Both the position numbers and the translations under genes were made by a program. Source: Amborella trichopoda (lineage: Eukaryota; Streptophyta; Magnoliopsida; Amborellales; Amborellaceae). Taken from it: a stretch of 64,000 bases of DNA. Under the pieces are notes generated by a model. It saw only the letters and a program-made list of their open reading frames with translations, searched no databases and was not told where the DNA came from. The DNA is taken from the NCBI RefSeq assembly GCF_000471905.2, contig NW_006498192.1, positions 2,323,069-2,387,068 of the forward strand, written 5' to 3'. This document shows, piece after piece, positions 45,931 to 58,051 of the stretch (positions are counted from its first letter, which is position 1; each line of letters starts with the position of its first letter).

Positions 45931-48900
45931 CTGTTTAATTCATACAAAAGTATAAGTCCATGACCCAGATGACTGATGCGTACATGGTACAATAGAAAAA
46001 AGAATATAAGGAAGGAACATGCTGCGGATGGATTTGAGGCTCCTCAATCATGGGTTTCCGAATAACTTCATGTTCTCCAACTAGTTTTGCAATCATAAAG
46101 TATGCAACAGATGCTAGGCATCAAATGAGAGGTATCATTTTTCTATGGCTAAGTGTGAGATGCCATATTGCTGGCAGGAATTAAATATGCATGTGTGTGC
46201 TGGCGAATACATGTGTGTGTGTGTGTGCGTGCATGTGTGTGTATACTTTGACAGGATTCAATACTTCGATGTTTGATGCTTCTTAGCATGAAACAAAACA
46301 TCAATGAGAAGAATATTTTCACCTATTTTAACTTTACCAACTGCATGGGGTGTACTCCATACAACAGAAGGAAAGGAAACGAGAGAACGTTATTTTAACT
46401 GGGCTTATTGGGAATTAAAATTTAGACAAAACAATTTCAACAAAGTAATTAAGACTAAGCAGCAGGCAGGCAACTTGAAAAACATGGTATAGGGTCTGGT
46501 AATCAAAAGTGCGTATAACATGCTCCCACAAGCATACTATAAAACAACTCCCTTCGGCAAAAGAGTAAATCAGGAGGATTTTTTTATCGGAAATTTGGGA
46601 TCAATCTAAGCATCAACAGATGATTATTTTTAAGAAAAAAAATTTGGATTTCAAAGTCTTGAACACCTAGATCTTAGGATATTAATATTTTTGAGGCACA
46701 TAGAGAATCCTATGTAATTCTTTTTCTCTTTGAGAATGGTTGTTAGGTTCTAGAGGCCATAACCCCACAAATTGGGGTCCAAAAAGTATTCCTAAGATGA
46801 GTTTTACGTCGAGGGATCAAATGCACAGTATGCCCCCGTAGGAGAAGCAAATCTTTTCACAGTAATCAAAATATTGGGGCAGCAGTGCAAGTTGAGGTGA
46901 AGGTCAAGGAAAAGTGTAACTGTGTGGGACTTATTTATGGGCTTTTCCTTGGCTTTGTTTGTCACTTGATTATTTTGTCAGTCAATTTGAGACTTTCAGT
47001 TCCCACCATCTTTACAATAACATTTTTAAATTTATCTAAAAACAAAAAGAGCAAAGAAATCCCACAAAAGAAACTAAAAAGAGGAGAGGAAAACAGCATC
47101 ACATGAAACTGAACAAGAGAAAGACAGAGGGCCACAGCAACCATGTGTTGTACTAGGCAAGGTCAGAAATCAATCTACTTCTTATGTTGTTACTTTCCAT
47201 GGTTATCTATTCGAGCATCAGATTGTTCCCAAAAATAAAATCTAAAACCTAAGCACTAGTAACAGATGATTGTGCAAGCTGAAAAAGGAACACTGTATAG
47301 ATCATCTAAATGCCACAAGACAAGAATGCACAACAGTCATTTCATAGCTAAAAAGGACTACTAGTTTACAGACTTGGGAATGGTAAGCAGCAAGTTCTCA
47401 CGAGATCAGATCTGTTGCATAAGGGAAACCCAATTCCAAATGGGGATGCAGCAAGAGTTATGGCAACGATTGAAGAGTTTTCTTTATAAGGACATGATCC
47501 AGAATAACAAAGGTATGGAGATAGAATAAACTTTATCTCTCCCTAATCTCTTAAAAACAAGTTTAACATATCCTAACCAACCCAACCATGTTAATCCCTA
47601 TCTATATCCATCTTAAAAAAAAAAAAAAACTAAATTTTCAATCTACTCCTTGAATCTCTACAACCAGCATTCTCCTGGGGTTGGGAGAAGCTCGACCTCG
47701 AGCTTATGGAATTCGAAAATTTTCCTTCATTATCTTCTCCACTTTGTTCCAACTGGGAATTTTCACCCTTTTCTTGGCAAACTTTTGATTGCTAATCCTA
47801 ATCGAGAAATGTCGTGATATGCTTAAAAAATCAATTGTGATGCCAAAACCTCTTGCACCTTCCACCACTTGTATTTTATGACTCTCAATCAACTCAACTT
47901 TCAAAGCAAGTAGTGATGTGTGATTAATGCTTAGATTGGTGGTTGATTCTGATCTCTTTTCTCTTCGTATTCTTGTTCCTCCTCCTGTAATCTACTAAAT
48001 AGATAGTGCAGACTTTGTTGTAATACTTTGCCAATACATTTATCAGGTCTTCTTTTAGTCTCTCAAATTCCTTATCTAATCGTTCAAATATTTGATCTAT
48101 ACGCTTCGTAACTAGATCAACAGCTGTTTATGATCAGCATGGATCTCAAGACTCTGATACTAATTGATGCAGGTAAAAATAATAAACTAAAAAAATAAAA
48201 ATGAAAATAAAGATTGAGAGATTATACCCTCTCCCTGGATTTGCAAGGGAGCCCATTCCAAGATCTTTTCACAAGATCAAACTCTTTCTTTATTCAAAGA
48301 ATCACTCTCTCTACAAAGAAGGGACCTCTTCCCTTTAAATACAAATTTATAAGGAATAATAAATAAAAATAACAAACTAAACTCTGTTTCTAACTTATCT
48401 CTTAAAAACAAGTCTAACATATTCTAACGAACCCAACCATGCTAATCCCTATCCATATCCATCTTAAAATAAATAAATAAAAAAAAGCCTAAATTTTCAG
48501 TTCTACCCCTTAAATCTCTACAACTAAAAAAGACAAGAATAATCCTAAAGAAAACTAAAATCCAAATAACATCTTTTTAAGTCCTAAAAAATATAAAAAT
48601 ATAAAATTTTAAAAAATTATTTTTTTATTTGCATCAGAGACTGATCAACCTCTTCACCAAATCCTTGGGAAAACAATATGGATATTCCTTGGAGAACAAT
48701 CCTGATGTGAATAACATAATTGTATTACATAGACAAGAAACATATGAAGGGTATGAACATTCTTGTGTTCACATTGAGTATCTATGATAGGGATGAACAT
48801 GTGATAGTAAAGACTTAATGATGAATTCTATGCCCAAAATGTGGCCATAGAATTTCCACTCTTAGTGAAGATATTTTTGAGACAGAAATTTGGACGGCAT

Positions 48901-51900
48901 TGTTACTGGTTTATGGATATTAACTCGTACATCTAGTTCTTTATCCATCCCAAAATAGTATTAACTACATATACCAGCCTCGGTTAGGGGAATAAATGAT
49001 CACGTAAACCAGAAAACCATCTCTCTTTTTTTCTTTTCCTAAAGAGAAGATTCCCTCCTCAACACCTAAATATTACAAATCGGACAAGTTTTGATCAGAT
49101 AATCTGGCAATGTCACCTAAGGTTTGCATGCTGAGACATTGACGAGCTCTTCCATCCATACTAAGATCTGCAAGATGAGCCATTGAAAAGCCTGCAATTT
49201 CTTCACAATGTTAGTCATTCACTTCTAGTTCTAGAGTTCGGGTGCAGTGTAGGAGCCCATTCCCATGCCTCATGACCTCGACTCACTCTTTGAAGATCCT
49301 TATGTCCATGAGATGGAATGCAGCCACCATGTCAGGATTCCCTGTTTCACATTGTCAGTCATTTCACATAGTCAGTCATGTCATGTGGCATTGCATATAC
49401 AAGGATTTGCTCCATTACATGTCCTTACATTTGGTAGGTTACATACTCGACAAGACGACAAGATAATTGGTACTAAATATTGCCATATTAGAGTGTTGAA
49501 GAACCCTAACATATGCTTCAAGTGTTAGGAAACAGAAGTGACTGAGAATCACAATTATCTATATTGCCTCTATGCATGTATGATATAGGGATTCTTCCAG
49601 AATTTGATTGAAGTTTCATGAGTAATTCGTGGACCCATGGAGGGTCTCACAATTCATGGGTCAGAGAGGCTGTGCCTCATGAAAATTTTTCCCTCAAGAA
49701 AAAAGACCATAGAATCTTCAAGGTTTCCTATAGGGATTACTTGAAACTCTAGGGACACATTGAGGACTTCGTATTCTTTTGGGTCCTTAGCTTCAAAAAG
49801 TTCTTTAATTTCATCTTAGTGGATGAGGCTTGTACATGGACAGTGATTGCTTAAAGATATTTAGGTAGGATAGGTGCAAGGTTCTGAAGACCTCTCTCTT
49901 TCTTTCTTTCTTTCTTAATACGATTGAAACACCTCATGGCATTTGTCATTTCTAAGGAGGTGGACGCTAAAGCTCTTCTGAAATATCTATGGGTTTTCCC
50001 CCACTTCTTTAAGGGGAGCCCTAATCGCGGACAGGGGACTCACTTGATTCTTCTAAACATAAAGCTTGAAATTTCTATGAGATGTTTAAACTCCTCTCCA
50101 GTTTTATGTTAGTTTATCCTAGAATATCCTGTTATACTGATGAATTTTCATAGATATTGTCATTAACCCAAAATCATAATCTCACATTTTCAAGCATTGG
50201 TCAACACCATTAAATGAAAGAAAAAAGAAAAATGTTGGCCGTACTAAATTTCCACAAGTAGTGATTCCTCAATAACTTCATAAAATCATAAGTTTGATCT
50301 CAAAGTGTCCACCTTCATAACAACATGCACTCCCATTATCTAATGTTAGAGGTATCAACGATCTTGAGACTAGAGAATTTCTTTTTTCTTCTTTTTTGTG
50401 ATCGTTTTTTAGACAAGAGTGTCAAACATGAGATTAAATGAATAAACATATGATTCACACACACGAATAAGACAACCAATATGAAGATAAGAACTGCTAA
50501 TGTTATACTGAAGAAATCAAATGAGGAAGAGCCCAGAACACTTTCTTGTCGAAACAAGATATCAATATCAACAATCTCAAGACTAGAAGAATGTCTTTTT
50601 TTGTGATCGTTTTTGAGACAAGAAGAGTCAAACATGAGAAAAACATAACATGAGATTAAATGAATAAGAATATGATTCACATATGCGAATAAGACAACCA
50701 ATAGGAAAATGATAACTGCTGATGTTATACTGGAGAAATCAAATAAGGAAGAGCCCAGAAGACTTTTTCGTCGAAACAAGATACCAATAGTAATAAGACA
50801 TACAAGGCACAGAACTAGTTCATGATAATCCTAAGGGGGAAATAGATGGACTTAAGAAAGTCTCCTTAAGGATACAACACTGATTACCGAGACACATTTG
50901 TACATGATTGAGAGACAGATATTCATGTTTATGTTGTCTCATGGATATCGAATAGAGAAGCCCATTTCATCTTCTATCTGGTGCTAACTTTTTATTCATT
51001 TTGCCCTCATTGCTCAACTTGATTAATTTGATGAGATTTTTTGGGGGTAGGTTAAACAAAGGTGGGTCCTTATGGTATGCTTTTGGACAAACTTCAGAGG
51101 TCAAGCATATGACCTCCCAATCCAAACCAGATCTCTACCAGTTAGAGTGGAAGCAGATTCAAGTTTTGGGACAAAAACTATAGCACTTCAGAGACTAATA
51201 ACAAATTTTTTTGGCACTTAATTGTCCATTTTTTCAGTAAGCAACACATAACCTGAAGTGCTATCAGCAGTAGATACATGTACCACATGAAGTCAATGGA
51301 CTCTAAAATCTCAGGATTTTTGCTCATCCGATTGAGAGTAGCACTCCAAAATAATCTTGCTCAAAACATAGCTGCTGAGATCACCCAATATGGGTGGTGA
51401 TCCCACCCCGGAATCTCATTCCAGTACTCCGGGTAAGAGAGCTTAAAGGGTCTCGAATTTTAAATATCGAGAGCTCAATTCTCTATGCTAGGAATTGTGA
51501 TTGCCACCTTAAAAGCCAAGAAAATGATAAAACTGATGACGTTTTATTTATCACCAGCCAACAATACAACTGTACTTTTAATATAGGCGCATTACTTGCT
51601 AGCTATAAATGAAGAGATCCCTATGTTAACCAGTATATATAGTCCTAGACTGTATGTATTCTTAACGTCAGGATCAGGATCCCCAAAAGGGTGGGATATC
51701 AATCTCCAAAATATGCATTGTATGGATGGACGCTCCCAACTATAGGGATCTTATGCCTTTCACGAACCCCTGACCCCAATCTCGATCCCAACAACTATGG
51801 TTCAAATCAAAGAAGTATTGTTGTAAAAAAAGAGTATATTTAAATTTCGTTAACTTTCCCCATGTGCAGCAGCCTGATACAACCAATTCAAACAGGTAGA

Positions 51901-54900
51901 TCTATTGTTAGTGGACCAATCCATGAGGGCATGGCAAAAGGATTTGAGGTTGATAAGAATATAAAGCACTTTTAAAGATGTGCTTAAGAGCACCCTTCTA
52001 GATTAATAATCAGATTGGAATTATATGATCAAGTAAAAGTCTACTCAGTGAGCTCTAGTAAAGATTTCCATTAGGAGTAAATGTTGGGTTGATCTTTTAA
52101 CGTCAAAAGTTATCTGGTATCTAAATAAAAGGAGATGAGAAGTAAGTTTAGAACAATCCTCCAGAGGCTTTCTGTAGCCTGTTGACTTCTCTCCTAGTAC
52201 CCTAAAATGTCACTTATCATCTATTTTGATTAAGCACAGTTGGGAATTTATCATAGTGATTTGATCTGATAATAAATGAAAAGGAGAGTCTCAACAAATC
52301 TCAGAAGCACTTCAATCACAAAACTACAAATGGATCCACCATGTGATGATGAAGGGAACTCTCAATTTAGAATGCTTCATTCCTTCCCGTGAGGATGGAT
52401 GCCGTTGAAGGAAGTTACCAATTCTCAAGAATACATTGGAATATAAGGCAAGGCCATAATTAGATGACTTAAACATCCAAAGGCAGATACTGGAGCAATA
52501 CGAATCATATAATGAAATCAGATAATTCTGTGCCATAAAATAGCATAGGTATATTTAGGTAAGGATCAATCAATAAGGCAGGTAAGGGAAAAAAAAGCAA
52601 CAAAATATTACTCTATTTCCTTTAAAGAAGGCTCTATGTTTTAGGGCACTACCACCATACCCAAAAGTGGCTCATGACCTTTGACTCAATGAGGATAGAA
52701 AAGAGATGGAATGGCAGATATTTAGTAACATGCAAAGTGAGGAACACTTAAATAGGGGAGCCTCCTTAGGTTCCTCGCAAACATAAAATGCAAAGCTAAA
52801 ACTTATAAATCAAAATTACTAGTAAATCCTAAGGTCAAAAATAACAAATGTCTGCATGTGCGTGCAAACAAGCACAACAGAATCACAAGGACACTGACTA
52901 AGAACTTGAAATTTGAAGCATCACGATGCTTCATGGTGAAATCCATATGCTGTTGTATTTTGTCGGCTAAGATGTATGTATGCAAAGGAGCTCCTGCCTC
53001 AAGTTGTCCCATTGTTTATGTTATAAAATAAGTTGCTTACGATTAATCACCTTAGTTTGATTACTATTTCTGAACTGCAATACCCTAAAAAAGAAATCAA
53101 AAGAAAAGTTTCTATTTGTGGAACATAACTCCATGAAGGATAAGGATAAAGATATGGTGAGGTCAAAGGTAGCAATAGCCTGATCATTTGGACGAGCATG
53201 TTGCAATGGTTTGATGATGCATGGTTAGGCCCGACTCTTTACTTAGACAATTGTCAATTTAAGGAGGCACAAGATGAAACCTGTGAGGTTGAGCCTCACA
53301 GGAATCCACTTTCATAACCCTAATCTAAAGGATCTAGAAAGAAAACGTAATAAGATTTGGAAAAACACACCAAAAGACCATTTAATTTTAGTACAAGGAA
53401 GTCACAATCACTCTTGTGTCCCAAATTCCAAAGTTGTAAGAGTCTCATTGACTAGACTCAAAGTTAAAAAAAAATGAAAATAAAAATCCTCGAACGTTGT
53501 GACACACCCAAAGCATCGAATTTGACATTTAATGGCTAAAAGAGTAATTGTGACCTCCTTGTACCAAAGATAAATGGTCTCATAGTATAAAATCCTATAA
53601 GATTTTCCAGTTGGAGGCAATTGTATATAGAGATGCTGTATGATATAATGATTCTGTAGGCAACACAATGACTATGGTTTCTCAGTGAAAATGAGTTATC
53701 TTCAAGACACAGATGAGACTCATCGATCATTTTGAGAAGAGTAATACCATAGCACATGCTTCCCCTCCAGGAGTTCTCAAGAACCAGCCAAGTAGGTTTT
53801 AATGTTAGTCGACATGAGGACAATATTAAACTATTATGAGAATACACAAAGCAATTGGGATTGCACTTAGATGCAAATGCATTCTAAAAAGATATTTGAT
53901 AAAATGACACAGTTTATCATAGTCATATGTACTAGAAAGTGAGCTTTCTTCCCCAGAAGATGGATGGATTTTTTGGGGACATACTAGATTTCAAAGCCTT
54001 GTATTTGGTGACCGAGGCAAGGTAGCTCCTTAGCAAAATAGGTTGGCAAAATTGGGTGCAGACAAGAAAGAGGAGAAAGCATCGTATTACATACCTGCTC
54101 AATTTTTGGTACATTTTCTCTAAAGTATTGTTATTTACACAAGAAAGGTTATTTTAGTGGTTTTATGTTGCAACTACATGAAAATAGATAATTATGGAAA
54201 AATGACATATGATATACATGAGCCATAGGTGCACTCAATTCAGGATGAATCTTGATTTTGTCATCTATCACAAGCACCAACATTTGCGGGGGAAATAATA
54301 GATACAAGCAAGAATAAGCTAAGGAATAGAACTAATAGCAAGTGATATTACATTCATGAAGAAATTGACCAAATGAGATTTCTAAACTGATATTTATGCA
54401 CTCAAAGTGTGATGATTATGACATAGATCAGCAATTTCTGCAATGATGCCTAGTGACAAAGAGATGTTAGAATATTTCACAAAAATTTCAGTTGGTTGGG
54501 GCATTTCTTGTACATCTTTGCGGAGATAGATAACTAGTAATTTTCATGAGAACATCGTTCCTCTGAAAATGAAGTCAGCAAGAATAACACAATAGAGCTA
54601 GATATTTGTTTATTATTTTAGGGGATTGTCTACAAAGACACCATTTGCTTTTTGCACAAGGAGGTCACAACTATTCCCACTAATTAGATGTCAAATTGGA
54701 TAGCTTGGGGTGAGTCACGAAGTCTCGAGAATTTTTTTTTGGAACTTTGTGTCTATTCAATGACACTCTTACAACCACCCATTTTGAAATTTAAGGGACA
54801 AGAACGATTGTGATCTCCTTGTACAAAAAGTAAATGGTCTCTTTGTAGACAATCCCTTATTTTATTTTTATAAATGAGACCAAATTTCTCTTTTTTGATA

Positions 54901-57153
54901 TGATGTGATTTTGAATAGTGTATTTCCTGTAGTAAACTGGCCAAGCCATATTATGTAAGTATTCTAAAGAATCGGGCATTTAAAAGTTAGACCGGTGAAA
55001 GGGAAAACTTTCTCATAGAATCCTTGGTTTCCTTTACGTTAACCCTGGTGAGTAGTCGAATTTATAATCAAATTATGAATGCATCCAGTAACCAATAAGT
55101 TTTTTCAATGAGATGGATAGAGCTATAGCACATATAGTTAATATTCGGTAAAGATGTTCTCCCTAAAACACAAAATTAGGCATCAGGAAGAGTATATATG
55201 TGCAGCTTTGTAAGGACAAAATTAGGGAAGAAAAATTAAGGGACCAGTGAGGAAGCAATACTGCAAGTAATAAACAAAATTGCAAGCACTAATTACCAAA
55301 GAAAATCAGCAAATTAGAGCTCAAAATTAAGACGTTAAGTTTGTTTCGTTTGTATAGATGAGTTAATCAGGATCTGGCATTCCTAATCATCAAACTAGAA
55401 GTGGTGGTCTTCTTTTCCTAAAATGCAGAGTCATCTTTTTATGTGTATTCTACAAATTGGACTCCCATCTAAGATATGTAGAAGTCAACCTGTTTGGCTG
55501 TTTCATAGTCTTTACACTTGGGTGATTAAGTTCCAAGGCTCTAATAGTAAGAACTATTGAATACTTAAAACATACAAGGCCTATTAAGGAAAAGAAATGA
55601 TACATTGCATTTAATGTATCGTTTCATGTCAAAACTTATCCAAATAAGTTTTTTTTTTAAACTGTTGACTTTGTATTAAGTAAAAGGAGTGTACACATTT
55701 CAAAAAATAGGCTACCCACAGAATGGGAGATCTGTACAAAAACCATCGAGATGGTGGCAGTATCAACAATTGGTATACAAGCATGCGATAACAAAAAATC
55801 GGGTCTCGTCCAAAACACAGTAGCAAGTGCTCTAGAGAGACACCTGGGAAGCACCCTCCTTAGCCAGGGCATCAGCCAATTGGTTGGCCTCTTGCCAAGT
55901 ATGCTTACATAAGACCTGAGTATGCCTGCAAATGTAAAAAATCTCCTAAAAACTGCTGGTAGTCTCCAAGGGGGAGAGAACTCACGTGAGGCCGAGGAGA
56001 TGATATTTCTAGTGTCACCCTCCCACAACCAAAACAGTGCTCCTGGTGGGATTGAAAATTTTTAGGCCTTCCAAGAGTGCACAGGCTTCCGCCGTTGTGG
56101 AGTCCACTTGGCCAATGGGAAGGGCAAAGGAGAAGAGGAAAATTCCTTCATGATTCCTGAAGATGCCCCAGATACCCGCCGGGCCACGGTTGCCCAGAGA
56201 GTACCCATCAAAATTAAGTTTGGTCTGGCCGGGTTCCAATAGTCTCCATAGGGAAGATCGGGGGGATAGGGCTGGGCTTGTGGTGAAGGATGACTAGCCA
56301 ATTGTGATGGAAATCGAACGTGGAGAGGAACTTGAACCGTATGTAATTTTAAATAAGTATTAAATTACAGGAAACTCTGAATAAATCATGGAGTACAAAG
56401 TCTTTCTTCCCCAAATAAGAAGTGAAACTCAATATGTTGAGACATAATTCTGGAGGTAAATTTAATAATCTATAAGATAGACCCATTGTTGTCATAACTT
56501 TAGACCCTATTGAGCGAAAATGTTTGCTTGATGGAAGTTCATAGGAACACGGAAATCAATAGACATTAGGGCCCTTGTTCATTTATTACCTCGTAAGAAT
56601 ACCAAATATTTATTTACTTCCTTCTGTTCCCCCTCCCCCCACCCCAAAAAGAAAGGAAAATCTTCATACCCACCTGCACATATATTCAGGAAAACGGCAG
56701 AAACAAAGAATCTACTTTTTTTTATAAAAAGAAACAAAGAATCTATTAATAAAAACAAGTAATAACTAGACATATTTACAAGCTTTATATGACTGGTTCT
56801 GATGCTCCGAAGTTCTCAAGAAACCTAGAATTATGCAGATCTTCTCCATAAAAGGTCAGGTCAACACCAAATTCTCACTTTCCACAGATGCATTCCATAA
56901 CAATCTAAATGAGATGCCCATTCCAGAAATCATCATTTGTACGACTAAAAAATGCAAGTAACTATAAAGTTAAAGCACCACAAAGCAGATAAGCAAAATC
57001 GAAAGGACGAGCACTGATATCCAAACAACAATTCTATAACTATCAAATTGTATTAATGAGTTGCAAAATACATGACCATACAATTCATCAGAAGTATCAA
57101 ATAAAAATTGGGAAATTGACACTCACCAAAGGAGGATGAACCCCTCTCTCCAT
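44677..57153 (-). CDS. SAGL1: F-box/kelch-repeat protein, SAGL1 orthologue, 426 aa
   Basis: An SCF ubiquitin-ligase substrate adaptor. It matches Arabidopsis At1g55270 (SMALL AND GLOSSY LEAVES 1, about 434 aa) from end to end. That protein promotes turnover of phenylalanine ammonia-lyase and of the wax-synthesis protein CER3, lowering phenylpropanoid and cuticular wax output. The coding sequence is 57127-57153 (MERGVHPPL) joined in phase 0 to 44677-45930 (starts VDTAACYCRVDTGLKTVAGA). The N-terminal conserved block (res. 10-65) is followed by the F-box (about 67-112: LLPGLPDDLAIACLIRVPR, then HRKLRLVCKRWYRLL) and kelch repeats (about 130-350, with HLYLFGGKDP, CLYVAGGECEG and the AEVYDPNKNRW type of strand). 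It ends KSHIVHCQVLQA. The TTG at 45759 is internal, not a start. The intron is 11,196 nt with GTGAGT donor and AACAG acceptor. Target proteins in this plant are inferred. Confidence 0.95.
46200..46242. repeat. (GT)n-type microsatellite in SAGL1 intron
   Basis: Interrupted TGTGTG / GTGCGTGCATG tract. Confidence 0.8.
47490..48636 (-). mobile_element. Short LTR retrotransposon fossil (TRIM-like) in SAGL1 intron
   Basis: Minus strand. A 5' LTR of about 470 bp (48165-48636) has inverted ends TGATGC...GCATCA. A TTAGTATCAGAG primer-binding-like site (initiator-Met tRNA type, 48153-48163) lies next to it. After about 490 bases of internal sequence with no pol, a partial second LTR follows (47490-47665, sharing AGATGGATATAGATAGGGAT and the GTTGTAGAGATT start with 48375-48530). 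Small size and lack of pol suggest a non-autonomous TRIM-like element. It is incomplete and old; the LTR copies differ noticeably. Confidence 0.6.
48640..50330. other. Intron sequence, no gene recognised
   Basis: Part of the 11.2 kb SAGL1 intron. Overlapping frames at 49242-49528 and 49924-50112 have no recognisable motif. A (TTTC)n tract lies at 49898-49916. Confidence 0.4.
50336..50790 (-). other. Tandemly duplicated 222-bp segment with an open 147-codon frame
   Basis: Two copies about 222 bases apart (74 codons) keep one minus-strand frame open. Each encodes a stretch such as GSSLFDFSSITSAVIIFLLV with a strongly hydrophobic, membrane-segment-like run followed by NHxxIHLISC. I do not recognise a family. 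It lies inside the SAGL1 intron on the same strand. It may be a captured gene fragment or a transposon piece. No start context, splice sites or promoter supports expression. Confidence 0.35.
50791..53355. other. Intron sequence, no gene recognised
   Basis: Continuation of the SAGL1 intron. Frames of 60-72 codons without motif; no element termini identified. Confidence 0.4.
53356..53605. mobile_element. Family 3 MITE (SAGL1 intron), copy with eroded ends
   Basis: Left AGACCATTTAATTTTAGTAC...AAGGAAGTCACAATC and right GTAATTGTGACCTCCTTGTAC...AATGGTCTCATAG are inverted copies of each other and of the ends of 54621-54856. Confidence 0.65.
54621..54856. mobile_element. Family 3 MITE with perfect 8-bp target duplication (SAGL1 intron)
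   Basis: TTATTTTA occurs at 54613-54620 and 54857-54864. TIRs of about 65-70 bp start GGGATTGTCTACAAAGACAC on the left and, inverted, GGGATTGTCTACAAAGAGAC on the right, continuing ...TTTGCACAAGGAGGTCACAA / TTTGTACAAGGAGATCACAA. Total 236 bp, non-coding. Confidence 0.8.
55650..56300 (-). mobile_element. LINE 3' fragment (RNase H domain) in SAGL1 intron
   Basis: Minus-strand frames show TKLNFDGYSLGNRGPAGIWG, then FSFALPIGQVDSTTAEACAL and LEGLKIFN, the RNase H domain of plant L1-type LINEs, then later C-terminal blocks. It ends with a run of A on the minus strand (T run at 55651-55659), as for a LINE tail. 5'-truncated, with frame changes; non-functional. Inserted in the same orientation as SAGL1. 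Confidence 0.75.
57127..57153 (-). CDS. SAGL1: SAGL1 coding exon 1 (27 nt)
   Basis: ATG at 57151-57153, nine codons (MERGVHPPL), then the consensus donor GTGAGT. The PL|VDT junction equals the orthologue's PLVDT, which is why I accept so small and distant an exon. Confidence 0.9.
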
Positions 57154-57160
57154 TTCAAGT

Positions 57161-57184
57161 TCAATCTGAGTCCTTCATCGGCAT
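57161..57184 (-). promoter_or_regulatory. Upstream ORF, 7 codons, in the SAGL1 leader
   Basis: ATG CCG ATG AAG GAC TCA GAT TGA ends seven bases before the SAGL1 start codon. If the leader is not spliced across it, ribosomes would meet it first, and the second ATG inside it adds another chance to initiate. Translation of it is inferred. Confidence 0.45.
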
Positions 57185-58051
57185 GATCAACAACCCAAAT
57201 CAACCGAAAACAAGATCAGCACCAGAAAACCCAATCCTCCCAATGAAACACTCATTTAAACAAAACAACCACAAACGAAAAATGAGACAGTACGAAGAGG
57301 AAAGAAAACCCAATCCCAAGTTGTAGAGTTTAAGGTCAATGCACCCAGGAACGGGGAAGAAGAAGAAGCCCAATACCAGAAAACAAAAATAAAAATAAAA
57401 AGAGGAGCGACAGTATACAGAAGATATGAGAGAGAGAAATAGATTTCCACCCCTCACACTGAACTTGTGTGCATAATTGTAGCCCAAACTTTCAACCAAC
57501 TAAATTAAACTCCAAAAAACTCATCCACCCTCCCATAAAAACAAAGGGTAGAGAGAGAGAGAGAGAGCGCTATGGGAGACTCGATCAATCAACTAAGACT
57601 CAAATATTAAAAAGCAAATCCATCTCTCATCCCCACCCCATAAAAAGAAAAAGAGGGGACAAACAGAATTAGAAGAGAGAAAAAACACTCACTGTAACCC
57701 ATTTCCCCGTAAGAAAAGAAAAAGAAAAGGTCTTCGGTAGAGAGAGGAAATGGGTTTTGTTATGGAGATAGGATGAGAGAGCTTAGAAGAGAAGAAATGG
57801 GTTTTTTTTGTTAAGAGAGAGAAGAAGAGAGAGACATGAAATGGGTTTTATTACAGCAAGATTGCTAAGAAGAAATTGGTTTTAGACCTGTAAGAGGAGA
57901 AAAAGAACAAGAAAAGCATATATAATTTTCAAGAAAGAGATGGGTTTCAATCCATGGGTACCCACAAACCTAAACCACTATGTAGAAAAAGTTGAGATGG
58001 GTTGGCATTTTGCCCTTGGAGAGTTGCAGCTATGACCTATGCTTATATAGT
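57185..58051 (-). promoter_or_regulatory. SAGL1 5' leader and core promoter with TATA box
   Basis: CTATATAAGC lies on the minus strand at 58041-58050, a good TATA box placing initiation near 58010-58020. The following 850 bases are rich in CT microsatellite (57550-57566, 57740-57840), common in plant 5' UTRs. An ACA|GTGAGT near 57683-57691 could be the donor of a 5' UTR intron. Frames at 57200-57499 are low complexity and not taken as coding. Confidence 0.5.

Noticed and set aside
45732-45992. 86-codon minus-strand frame upstream of the F-box
   Set aside because: It is an alternative frame over the start of SAGL1 exon 2. The frame beginning VDTAACYC matches the orthologue and joins the F-box.
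57200-57499. 99-codon minus-strand frame in the SAGL1 leader
   Set aside because: Phe/Leu-rich low-complexity translation of a pyrimidine-rich 5' UTR; no motif.
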